This document shows, one piece after another, positions 11,057 through 29,600 of a stretch of DNA of 64,000 bases; position 1 is the first letter of the stretch; the number at the start of each line of letters is the position of its first letter. The notes below the pieces were generated by a model, which did no database searches, was not told the DNA's origin, and saw nothing but the letters and a program-made list of their open reading frames with translations. The DNA comes from Blastomussa wellsi (Eukaryota; Cnidaria; Anthozoa; Scleractinia; Plerogyridae). A program made the translations under genes and the position numbers. The stretch lies in the NCBI GenBank assembly GCA_947652115.1, contig OX393569.1, positions 8,898,639-8,962,638 of the forward strand, given 5' to 3'.

Positions 11057-12383
11057 GGTATCCGTATACCTCAATTTCGTTCAAAAAAGTAAATTTCCTT
11101 TTTTCAGATTCCTCGTTGGGAAATTTTACGGTTTTTCTTTTGCAAAAAATTCGAAAGGAAAAGCTCTTTTTGTTACCGAGATAGAAATAAACAAACAATT
11201 GTTAATTGCTAATTACTGCCAGCTGAGCGTCGACAAGTCACGGCTGTCATTGTTTACTGTCAATTCACCTCAAAACCTCAGCGCCTCATTTCACAACAAA
11301 ACTTCTTTCACGCGATATGATCACGCTTCAGTTCGCCGGTTCTCTTTCAGCATTTTCAGTAGGTTCTTTCGTTAGACTTTAATTTTGCAGGTTGCATGCT
11401 TGATGTCCTCACAGAAAATGAAAGTGCCGCACTCGTTTGCTTCTGAGCAAAGAAGACGAAACGGCGAAACAACAAGCAGTCGTTTAATTTCCGCTTCGAT
11501 CGTGGTTCCTTTTACGAGGTTCCTTTCATTTGCTATAAGCTCTGTCTACATAATTTTCTGCTGCAATAGTGATGTTTCTAGTAAAAATTGCCCCAAACGT
11601 ACGCACATTTTAAGTTCGTTTACAGCCACCTTTCAACCGATTGAGTTGAAAGTTTGCTGAAATGTTCCTTAATACCTGCTCTACAAATTGTGTCTCCGAA
11701 TTCTAAATTTCGACCTGGTTAAAAAGTTATAGCCTCGGTTGTTCAAGGGTATCACAAGCTTTAGAAGCTCAAACTTTAGAGCGGCATAAAAAGAAAACAA
11801 AGCGATCTTTGAGAAATCGAAGACACACTTTTGAGGGGCCATCTGTAACGAATCATTTGCGACGCTAAACACGTTAAACACGTTGCGGCAACACTCGAGG
11901 CGTGTAAATGAACTTACTGCGGTTTTCAGAAACATGCGAACTCTGTTCATGTCGACGGTTACGTTTTTCGCTGCCGTCAATCATCAGGCGGACCTCTCAG
12001 AAAACAGAGGTACGCTTCAACAGGGTCAAAAGGTCACGTCTGTCAGTTGTGATTGGTAGACTTCGATCCATTTTGTTTGTTTCTGATTTTCAAGGTTCAT
12101 TAACTTTTACCGTAATTAAGATTGACGGTAGCGAAAAACGCAATCGTTGGTTGGGTTTTGAACTTCAGAGTTCGCATGTTATTGAAAACCGCAGTAATAA
12201 AGGCAAAAGGGGAAATATCACTAAATTGTGCAAAAATTCTAAACCTATTATCTTTTCTAAACAAGAGAAGGTGCAAACGAATTCCTCATTTATTAAGCTT
12301 TCAGAAAATGTATACTTTTATTTTTTAAGCTTCGCCACGAAATCGTGTTAGCGTGAGGTGGTCAGTTGAGGTAACCTGATACC
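11057..12383. mobile_element. 1.3-kb non-autonomous element flanked by TTAA
   Basis: The left end GGTATCCGTATACCTCAA and right end TTGAGGTAACCTGATACC are imperfect inverted copies, and each is bordered by TTAA (11053-11056 and 12384-12387), the duplication typical of piggyBac-type transposition. Inside, 11911-11983 is inverted again at about 12119-12205, so much of the element can fold back. Open frames inside (11049-11375, 11385-11660, 11908-12351) resemble no transposase I know. The piggyBac assignment is inference from TTAA alone. Confidence 0.6.
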
Positions 12384-14103
12384 TTAAACGGACTTCCAGA
12401 GGCACAACTTGCGGTACAATGAGATTTTGCTTCTCAAAGCAATTTTCATAATTACAACGGCATCCGAAATTGCGAATCCCAAGGCATGATCCTTTACAAA
12501 TTCACCATGTTTTACCAAGTTCAATACACACCAGTTGGGTCATTTCACTGCAAAGTTTTCGACCCTTCATGGCGTCATTTCTACGAGGCCAACTTCTGTC
12601 GTGGATACTTGAAAAAAAATGTAGTGCGTTCACATTAGTGCCCAACGAGAATCGTACTCACTTAGTTCTTATAGGAGACTACACCGAACAATGCCCGACT
12701 CAAAAGCTAGCTTCAAATAGCCCCAAATTAACTCCGGATTACACGGAAGAAACAAACACAATTCCATTTAGAGGTAGGTGAAGTTTATTTATGCATTCAT
12801 GGTTGTATTTTGCATTTTGAGAACTGAAGTGCAGTTCCCATACAAAGTCTGCAAGTCAAATCGTTATGACGGCTACATGAAGTTAGCTTGGGTTGCCTGT
12901 GGAGCAACACACGTGTAATCGATCAACTTCAATATAAAGCTAGATCTTTTCATTTCACTTTTCATCAAACAAAAATACCTGCCAGCCCTGTTACATCTAA
13001 CAATACCGAATACGTCCATATCAGAAACAAAAAATAACTCTCGCACGCATTGCGTGCCTATGTTTTAAAATGACAACGGCAAACTCATGCCTTGGGCATT
13101 AGGAAGAGGCAAATTCATTTTGAACTAACGTTACTCAATGAATCTTTATCAATCCTTATACCATCCCACACATGTACTATACCATTTCACACTACTACAC
13201 GTGAAACCTTTCCCGTGACCCTGGCTTGTTGATCGTAATCTACACCAAGCACTGCCCATTGTCGGGAAATGAAAACGTGCGTGTTTGCATTTCAAAAACC
13301 ACCTTCATTAGTCTTGAATTTATTTATTTATTTATTGATTTAATAATTGATTGATTGATTAATTGATTGGATTGATGCGAACGGAAGAGTTGGTTTGCTG
13401 GACGGTTTGCCGATAAAGAGAACTACTTTCATGTAAAGAACTATTAATTTAAACCTAGCTGGATACTAAATGACTACCTGTATTCAGTATATAATTTATT
13501 ATTAAAAATCTACAAGCACCTTTGTTTACGGATTTTTAAAGGCAATTCGAGGGCCACAAGTTTGTTAGTTGAAAGACTATTACGTGCTACTCTCGTTAAA
13601 TGAAATCGATTTATTTATTTATTTATTTATTCAGAAAGTGCCTATGAAGTAAAAATCAACTTACGCTTTTTTGAAAGCCCATTCAAAACTTGGAAGAATG
13701 GTGCTTTCCTTTTTGTGATATCTTTCTTCGTTCCAGAGATGCTCACGTTTTTTATTATGCAAATTATATAACTGATGACGTCATAAGCGGTTACACAAAA
13801 AATGAAGAATACCTCTGCAAATAATAAGGCAATGTTGAAACTTGGCACCATTAATGCAGCCTAATTAAATACACCACATGGCATTTTGAGACTAAAGAGA
13901 TTTTTCTTGACTTATAAACATGTCTATTGCTGTATTCAAGGACTTCTCAATAAAAGCAAGGACAGCTGGTAGGAAAAAATTGTAATTTCTGGTGACTTTT
14001 TAAGGATTGAAAGGATTGCAGTGGTCTCCTCAAGTCCTGTGTAAACTATATATGTATTGCTGTTTGCTTAATGGCTGATGGTTCTCATTCCCAGGGGTTT
14101 TTT

Positions 14104-21506
<7,403 letters not shown>

Positions 21507-22020
21507 CACAACGCACGGGCTATTTACGCCGTTAAAACCTTTTACTTTGCCTCGTACATCCGTTCTGAAAGGACACAATATTCCGTGTTCGCAAATGTAA
21601 ACACGCTTTGCGTAATGGGATAGCAGCTGTGTCGACAAATGTTGCGTGATCAAGCGTGACGGTTGCGTGACATCATTGAGCGCAGGCCTTTTCTTTGTGG
21701 CCAAAAACCGTTCAAGTTCTTCATGATTACGTCAAACTTTTCCGAAATGCTAGTAAAAATGCTTTCGGGTCACTTGGTAAAATCCATTTTGATTTATACG
21801 CGTCCCCTTGACAAACCCACGCATAGCGCATGGGTCACGCATAAATGGCTACGTTGACATATTCGACCACATACTTTGTCATGAATATTTTTATCGCCAT
21901 CATCATGGTGCATCATCATAGCTACGATTGGAAAAAGGGGAAGGGAGGGAATAAATTTAAATGTTTGAATGTTCAACAAGCTGAATCTTCGTTCCCAGTC
22001 CCCTGCTTGTTTGAAAATGG

Positions 22021-22159
22021 CACTTTCACATTAAAATTCAGCTTGATAGAGGCCTAGAGGACACAAACCAAAGAAATTAATTAACATTCATTTCTTTATT
22101 TTCTTTGTTTGTGTCCTCTAGGCCTCGCTACCAAGCAGAATTTTAATATAGCGAAAGTG
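22021..22159. mobile_element. MITE with CACTTTC..TTAAAATTC ends
   Basis: The left arm (CACTTTCACATTAAAATTCA to GAGGCCTAGAGGACACAAAC) and right arm (GTTTGTGTCCTCTAGGCCTC to TTTTAATATAGCGAAAGTG) are inverted copies over about 60 bp with small gaps. Confidence 0.8.
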
Positions 22160-22408
22160 GTGTATTGGAAGTAAACATTTTCAGGTTTTCACCAATAAGG
22201 GGGGAAATGGCAGGGCTCTGCCCTCCTTACTAATTGACTGATATAATCTTTCCTCATACTCAGTCTTTCTCTCCGTCCGTCGAAACCGAGACTACTCTTG
22301 CAGGAGTAAAGCCCACGCACAGGATCTGGTTGGGAAGAGAAAATCAAAAAGCACGCAGACAAAAAAACTCGCAGACATCGAACTGATACCACTCGAACTA
22401 TTATGTAG

Positions 22409-22489
22409 TAGCCTACGAACAGGCTCTCCAGTGGGGAAAATGCCGGTCAGGAAAGGATGCCGAATCGCTGGGAGCCTGTTCGCAGGCTA
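22409..22489. mobile_element. MITE, family 'TAGCCTG..AACAGGCTC', copy 2
   Basis: TAGCCTACGAACAGGCTCTC at the left and GGGAGCCTGTTCGCAGGCTA at the right are inverted. This is a shorter version (81 bp) of the element at 2372-2546. Confidence 0.7.
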
Positions 22490-22748
22490 ATTAAATATAG
22501 AAAAAGCCAAAACCATGCAGCTCAGCCTCTTGCAATCTATTTTTGGACCCTGATATTGGGCATTCACTTACAATGTTTATTTCATTTCGACCCCATTGGT
22601 CCATTTATCTTTTTAAAAATTGTATCATATGTTTAACTGCAACCGTTCGAGATAATACATATCGTAACGACCGTATCCTCATTAAATCGCCCGAGGAAGG
22701 ACGGCTTGACTGTCCGAAATTTCTGGAAAACAAATCCGGTGCCTCTGC

Positions 22749-22855
22749 ATTCTCGTCCCCAGAGCCGCTTGTCCATCTTAGCCGGCGGAGCACGAGGAAC
22801 AGGCTCCGGGTGCTCCTCCGGCTAAGAGGGACAAGCGGCTCTGGGGACGAGAATG
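22749..22855. mobile_element. Foldback element, family 'CTCGTCCCCAGAGCC', copy 2
   Basis: The arms of about 45 bp (starting ATTCTCGTCCCCAGAGCCGC) are near-perfect inverted copies. GGTGCCTCTGC occurs on both sides (22738-22748 and 22856-22866), an 11-bp flanking direct repeat. Its outer 15 bases match the foldback at 8910-8980. Confidence 0.85.
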
Positions 22856-22927
22856 GGTGCCTCTGCGGAAGGGAACCTATTCCAGGCTCCGCAAAGATAT
22901 AAAGATAGAGCCGAAACTCGCGCACTG

Positions 22928-22983
22928 CCAACCTCATTCCCAGAGTATCAGAGGAGAGAGAGACCCTGGGAACGTGGTTGAGC
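22928..22983. repeat. Short foldback, CAACCTCATTCCCAGAG ends
   Basis: CCAACCTCATTCCCAGAG and ACCCTGGGAACGTGGTTGAG are imperfect inverted copies around a purine-rich loop. Confidence 0.5.
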
Positions 22984-23623
22984 TACTGCATGGATCAGCC
23001 AATCACAATAGAGGCATTTATAGAATGCATGCGTACCCTGACTTCTCTCTTCTGTGTCCCAGACTCCCAGCTCCTCAAAACCTGATAGTAAGCCAAGCAC
23101 AGAAAAAGGGATACCGCAAAACCGAAACCAGGAAAATCTCGTTCACGCACGTTTCCCGCGCTTTGTTTCGTGTTTCACGAGTTAGCGTAAAGTGCTCATT
23201 CAGATTGCGTTATTTACGCTTGTCGTGATTGGCCATCGTGATTGCTTTGGTTTGGGTTACAATATACCGTATTGGAACTTCCATTCCAAGCTAGTTCCAG
23301 AATACGGAGATTACAAACTTAGTAATGATGTTATTACGCAAATTGACAAACTATAATTCAGTGAAACTAAGTCTTTTCACAGGGGTATATTTTCGGTATG
23401 GCAGTGTCAAGGCGATTTTTTAATCAACGCGGTTGTAAGAACAAAACAGTAATGTATGCGACTTGTACTTGTCTCAAATACGACTGTCTCCCACAAATAA
23501 ATAGCAAATAAATATAACAGGTACCCTGGCACAACCGTACGTTTGAACCATTTATAGTAAATAGCTTTTCCAGGTGAAATAATTAAACAAAATTATGGGA
23601 GTACGTATGAATGAATTAATACA

Positions 23624-26600
23624 TCAAACATGATCAAATAGCGAGCTTGTCTCTTCAACGATGGACCTTAGGTTCTCGGCGGGGTCCATAGAGCTATCTA
23701 GCAACACTGAACCCAGCTCAGCTGCGGTGACATGACTCAACGGTTGTCCAGGTAGCGTATGTGTGTGATGTGAAGGAAGGGGAGATAGAGCATCGAGTGA
23801 AAGCGGTTCTTCAACACCGAACATGGCGGGGACGAATGACGTTGGAAGCAAACTTGTTTCTGTTCTGTCTGTCAAGTGTCGTGACGAGAAATCTCTGTGA
23901 TGATGCTGGTAATTCTCGTGGCTTTCTTCATGGTCGGAGTAATATTCATTATCAATTAACTTTGATATAGGTCGGACAAACGACGGCGGAGAATAACAAC
24001 CCGCCAACAAGGAATTTTCCCTGGTGTCAATAGATGGCGATAGATTGAAATCGTTTGAAACCTCGCAGCAATCTGTGGTTGCGTCGTCCGCCGTATTTCT
24101 TGCACAATCTTGTGAAATAATTTCGGAATTGCCTGAGTTCTGAGCTTTTGCAGAAGTTTTTCCCGATCGTTTAGGTTTGTTTCGAATCCGATTCTCTTTC
24201 GCAAGGGAAATCTGCAGCTTTTTCTGTTGTTTTTCATGTTCTTTACAAGGAAGGTGTTTTCTGAGGCAGACCCTTTGGTTGAATGTCCTCTGGCATGTGT
24301 CACATTTAAAAGGTTTACTATCAGAATGAATAATTTTGTGTTGCTTAAAGTGGTCTGGACGCTTAAAACCTTTTCCACAGACCTGCAAAAACGAAAAGGA
24401 AAGAAGACATGAATGAGTAAAACCTGATAAACCAAAAAAAAATGAGTCTCCCTATATTAAAAAAAAGGCTCATCTATCACTTAGTGGATAATTACTGATA
24501 ATTGACAATTTATACACGGCATTTGTGGAACAGATTACTTCTGTAGAAGTTGTTATTATAATGTAAATACTTTAAATACAAGATTTTACCCTGTTTAGTA
24601 AATAAATTAAGAATGTATGTTGAATGCTTTTATTTTGTTACCTTTTCATCTAATTCCTAAATAAATTTCTCAGAATAACAGGGAAAAATCACTCGTTTAC
24701 AACAAACACAAACCGACTTTTTTTCGCGTACAAACGCCTCACGGTAAACCACAGAAGCTGAATTTTGGCCGTTCGCGGGAAAAACGGACGTCATCCTTAA
24801 ACTCTCTGATACCGCTGAAATTCAACCAACTTTTTTGGACGGCTAACCAATCAATCAGTTTGACCTAGTTCAAACTCTAACCAAAAATTCCGCGCAACAG
24901 ACATGATCAGTGGCGTATCTAGGGGAGGGGCCCGGGGCCCGGCCCTACCCCCTTTTGGGCAAAAAATTTAAGGCTCGAAGGGCCGAATATTTTTCAGGCC
25001 CCCACCATAGAAAGAAGTCTGACTCCGCCACTGACTTTAATTGGGGCATTGGAGTCGGCCTTAGAGTCATTAGAAAAATTTCTATGTTCCTGCTGTGCCA
25101 TTTTGAACATGACAAGAAAAAGCTGTTTAGTACAGCTTTACACTGTTATCTTGATTGTGCTCAAACTTTATAATTAAACGGACACTGTCACGGGGATTTT
25201 TCTGCTTTTTTTAGTAGAACGGCACCAAAATTCGCTCATGCAAAAATGTGACTTGAACATCAAGATGAAGATAGCAAGGAAACAGCTGAAGGAAGGCGGA
25301 AGTGTAATCAGCTTTCGCTATTTTTTCGAAGCCACAAGGACGAAACTTTTTACAAGCTGAGATCTAAAGCTCCTGACGGTTTCAAAATGGTATCATTTCT
25401 CTTATAGCTTCAGTACACTGGCATAATAAATTTTAGTAAAACTGGACCATATTTGTAGATTTCCTTCGGGTAAATACGTCTTTTTGGAACTGATACTTGT
25501 AAGTTTTTTATGCTCCTCCTACAGCGGGTGGGATAACAACTTACCTCACAGACAAAAGGTTTGTCGTTTGAATGAGACAGGGAATGCATCTTGAGGCCAT
25601 AGGACTTGGCAAACAGCTTGCCACAAGCTTGACATTTGTAAGGAAGGATTCCTGTGTGTTTAGTGGTGTGAGTCTTCAGACTGCTGTTGTTAATAAACGT
25701 TGCTTCACAGTATTTACACTTGAATGGTCTCTCGCCAGTGTGCCGCCTTCTGTGTTCCTTCAAGGAACCTATGACAAGTGAAAACAGCAAATAAAATACG
25801 GTGCATGCATTCTGAAGGAATTTTCCCCTGCGTGATCTCCCTACAGTCAGGTCATGCTGGGCTTGCTCTGCTCGCCAATGTTTTCCTTGAGTGCAATCAC
25901 AAGAAAATGAGTCGTTTGTACTCCCAGTTGATCATGAACATGTCGTCTGATTTTCCAAGCGACTGTTAAAGGAGAAAAACTGCAGTCACCTCGCGAGATC
26001 CATCGAAACAAGGGGACAGCTTATATTTTCGGGGGTGGGGAGGTGGGGGCTGGTGCGCACCGGGAATGTATTTCGAAAAGCATATGCCATTACCCAACTG
26101 CATAAATAGTGATTGTACGTACGTTGATGTGAAAACAGTTTGCCACACACTTCACATTTGAACTCCTTGACTCCTGTATGCTTAACACCATGCCTCTTGA
26201 GGTATGCCTTGTCTTTAAAGGCAGCATCGCACACAGAGCATTTGTGTGGCCGGTCATCAGAGTGAAGTTTCTTGTGTTTCTTTAGGAAGCTTGTTGTCAT
26301 ACAAATCTGGTCACATTGATCACACTGGTACAGCTTCCGGCACTCTGTGCGTTGTAAAGAGTTGAGAAAAACTAATGAGAATGAATTGGTTCGTTAAAAC
26401 AACTGGAAATCTTTTACATTATTTATCAGGTGGCCACTAAAATATCAGTGGGAATTTTTAACCAGATGTTGTAAAGAGTTTCCTTTTTTTGTTGTACAGG
26501 CTATATAAAACATAAGTTGTCATCCTGCTAGCTTTCCATATACCTATCTTGCTCGGAAATGGGAAATTTCGTCTTTAAACTATTGCTGAAAGCTTCTGAG

Positions 26601-29600
26601 TTCAATTCAATGTCCTCTTTGGGATGTACACAATTGTAATCGAATTGTTTTAGGTTAAGTATTCAGAATTTGTTGCTGAATTTTTCTAAAACAAAAATTG
26701 CATGTACCTGAGTTCTCATCAAAGTGCTGCCTTAACTGAGACCACTGGTAAAATCTCATGCCACAAGCCTGACAACCACAGCGGAACTTAGTCGAGTCTT
26801 TACTACTGTCTGAAAACATGATGCACAATCACAGCGTGACCATCGCCATACTAGATGTAGTCCAGTCAGTCCAGTCAAGCCCATCAGTCAGTCAGTCCCA
26901 TCCATTAGTCCTGTCAGTCAGTCAGTCAGTCAGTCAGACACACAGACAGCCAGTCAGTGAGTCAGTCAGTCAGACAGACAGTCAGTCAGTCAGTCAATGA
27001 AATGAAATGTTTATTTAATAAACAAGCAGGCAACAATTTGTGGGCCCGAATGGTTTGGTCATTCCCAGTGGCCAAACCTCTGTAATCCATTACTAAAGAA
27101 GTAACTTGTATCAGTACACTCAAACAACCTTTTGGCTTGTACATGTAGCTTGCTAAGATCAAAGGCCTGTATTTATATGTAAATTGAAACACCAAGTAAT
27201 GTCATTTTGAAGTAGACGTTGTTCTGATTCACTACTATTCAGACTTCTTGAGCCCTTAGCCCATCCATGAAAAGCGACAGCAACTTCACACAAACCTTGT
27301 TTGTTACACTCAGCAATGTGAGTTGTAAGCTCTTCTTTTGTCTTAAAATCTATGCTGCAAGTTACACACGAGAACCTCATCGCCGTAGATTGTAGACATG
27401 GATCATCAATGTCATTAACACCAGAGTCTGTGTTTGTTACATTTTCCACATCTATACAAAGTTCACTTTCAGATTCTTCATCCGATGTCTGAAAAATAAT
27501 TACGAAAAAATGTCTTTAAATGTCCTGGCAGTTTGAAATCCTTTACTGGTCAAACTCCACTTGTTTTTAGACCATATTTATGCCAAATGTATATTTGAGG
27601 CTATTAGTAATTTAGTATATTCTCAGCTCCGACTATTGCATTTCTAGCTTTTTGATTGGCTAAAAAACTCCGACTATGAGCTAATAGTCGGGAGTCGGGG
27701 AGCGTGTGACCGGAAGTTGTATGCTCTTTCCGGACGCTTTGTAAAATTGTGGAAATAAAAATCGGCGGCAAAACCCGGTTTGAGAATTTACTAAAACAAT
27801 TATTCCATTCGCCCTTGTTGGATATGAAGTGATTATAACCAACTCGTGCTATGCGCTCGTTGGTTATTCTATCACTTCATATCCAACGCGGGCTCATGGA
27901 ATAATTGTTATGTATTCATTACATGTCTATCTCTGATAAGTGTCCTCTGAAATGGAGTTATCTGCAAGTCGCATTGTACAGCAAGCTATTCTTATCAAAT
28001 TCCTGTTTCTTGGGAGTTTGAAAATGTGGTCACAACTAGAGCTGGTCACTAGACTTGGCTCTCATACGCAGCCATGCTTTGAAAATTTAGAGGTTTGTCA
28101 CTAATGAGGGCTTTAAATCTAAAAGCCTTGGATAATTAAGGGGATGTACTGGTATATGACAATAAGCTCCCTTACAGAGTTTCTGCTTTAGAGATCTTCA
28201 TTGAAGGAAGTCACTGCAAGATGTTAAATTTAAACTGTAAAATTAATGTGGAGTAAGTTTATATTTTTTACTTATTCAAAGCAGATTATTGATTTTCGAA
28301 TGGGTGCAGTTGCTTATGAGAGCTTTTATTTACATGTACAAGGTTTCACAAATTTTAATATGGTGGATATAACTTCATCTGGTCTGACAATTTTGAGAGT
28401 GGTACTCACCATCGGAGTTTGAGGTTTTTGTATTTTTTTATTACATTTTCTCTTTCTTTTAGGTGTTGGTTTCTTGTTTGGTGTAAAGTCTTCATCACTG
28501 TCAGTGGCAACTTGCTCTGAATCTGATGATATCTCTTCTTCATCTGGGTCACTGTGATCCACAACAGCACATTCTGACAGTGAACAATCCAAGTTAAGTT
28601 CAACTGTTCTTACAGCATATTTATATTTATTTACTTTTTACACTTATTTATAGAAAATTATCAAAATTATCACAACAGAAGGTTTCCATCTGCTACATAT
28701 AAACTGTATAATCCTGCCTTGTGATAAGCCAAAGTGCCTCCTAAAATTCTTCTAGTCTAGTGAAAGCAGTTAACAAGGATCCTGCACAAAGTTTGCGCAA
28801 CAAGTGCAAAACTTAATTACTAAAATCTACTTACACCATGGTAACATTTTGAACACCAATTATTTTGAAACATGTAGTTTTAATCTATTTCTCTACATGT
28901 AAGTGACCCTGAGATTAAATTCTCAAGCATTCTTGAGAACGTTAATGCCAAACCTCGTAAAATTAATTTACATCGTGTACAAGTTACTTTTATCTGAACT
29001 AATATGAAACAGCTGTTTTGATTGTGTTAAGGCTGACTAGCAGCTGAAATTGATCAACTGATATAGATTTAAGTCCGTTGAAAAAACCAACACTTGTTTA
29101 GGTTGAGCTGCGCATTGTTGGTTGGACTATGTCAGATTACATGACTCAGTTGCATAAGCTGTTTGTCTTTGGAAAGAGTTTCCTGTCAGGTGGATTGCAC
29201 TCTATGTTTCACTACAGTTTTGTACGTTTTCAGTAGATAACCACATAGAATTTATAAGGTTAAACATTTTCTACTTGTCCAAATGTGTTGTTAACAGGCA
29301 TCCTGTAGATGGCCACTTTTTAAAGAAAATTATTTTATTTTCCATATGTTGCTTTCTAAATTGTTAATTTTAGCAGGTCCCATACACTGTAGTGCATTTT
29401 GGATGGCCACTGATTAAAAGCCTGGTTGTTATTGTTCCGTTTTTCACCATAGGCATGGATACAATCGACTAGCCATGGAAATGGCTGTACATACAGTAAT
29501 TGAGCTGTAATCTGAAGGTTGTACACAATATGTCAAGGATGTGATTGAAGTGCTGAGTTCTACAACTATACAAAGGAAGATTTTCTGTGAATTGCCCCCA

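Larger units (their letters stand above)
4683..14103. other. 9.4-kb intergenic region, no gene supported
   Basis: No open frame here has a recognisable domain or plausible spliced partners. The region holds the hairpin at 7257-7313, the composite element at 7895-8460, foldbacks at 8910-8980, 10105-10249, 10432-10574 and 11057-12383, and duplicated short segments (for example 9229-9300 with 13005-13066, and 6383-6460 with 9395-9480). AT-rich simple repeats occur at 9850-9880, 13318-13375 and 13608-13632. I see nothing else in 4683-7250 beyond the 3' flank of the fibrinogen-like gene and unclassified AT-rich sequence. Confidence 0.6.
21507..23623. other. Intergenic region between LITAF-like and zinc-finger genes
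   Basis: This 2.1-kb segment includes the upstream region of the LITAF-like gene and the 3' end of the zinc-finger gene, which points toward it on the same strand. It contains four foldback elements (22021-22159, 22409-22489, 22749-22855, 22928-22983). No gene is supported; open frames at 21663-22057 and 22543-23228 overlap the repeats. Confidence 0.6.

Noticed and set aside
11681..12351. Similar peptides on opposite strands (MTAAKNVTVD and MTVAKNAIVG starts)
   Set aside because: The similarity comes from an internal inverted repeat of the TTAA-bounded element, not from related genes.
22543..22937. Two opposing open frames of 110-119 codons with similar sequence
   Set aside because: Both read through the foldback at 22749-22855, whose symmetry makes the two strands encode similar peptides.
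26818..27000. Ser/Gln-repeat open frame
   Set aside because: It is a translation of the CAGT microsatellite.
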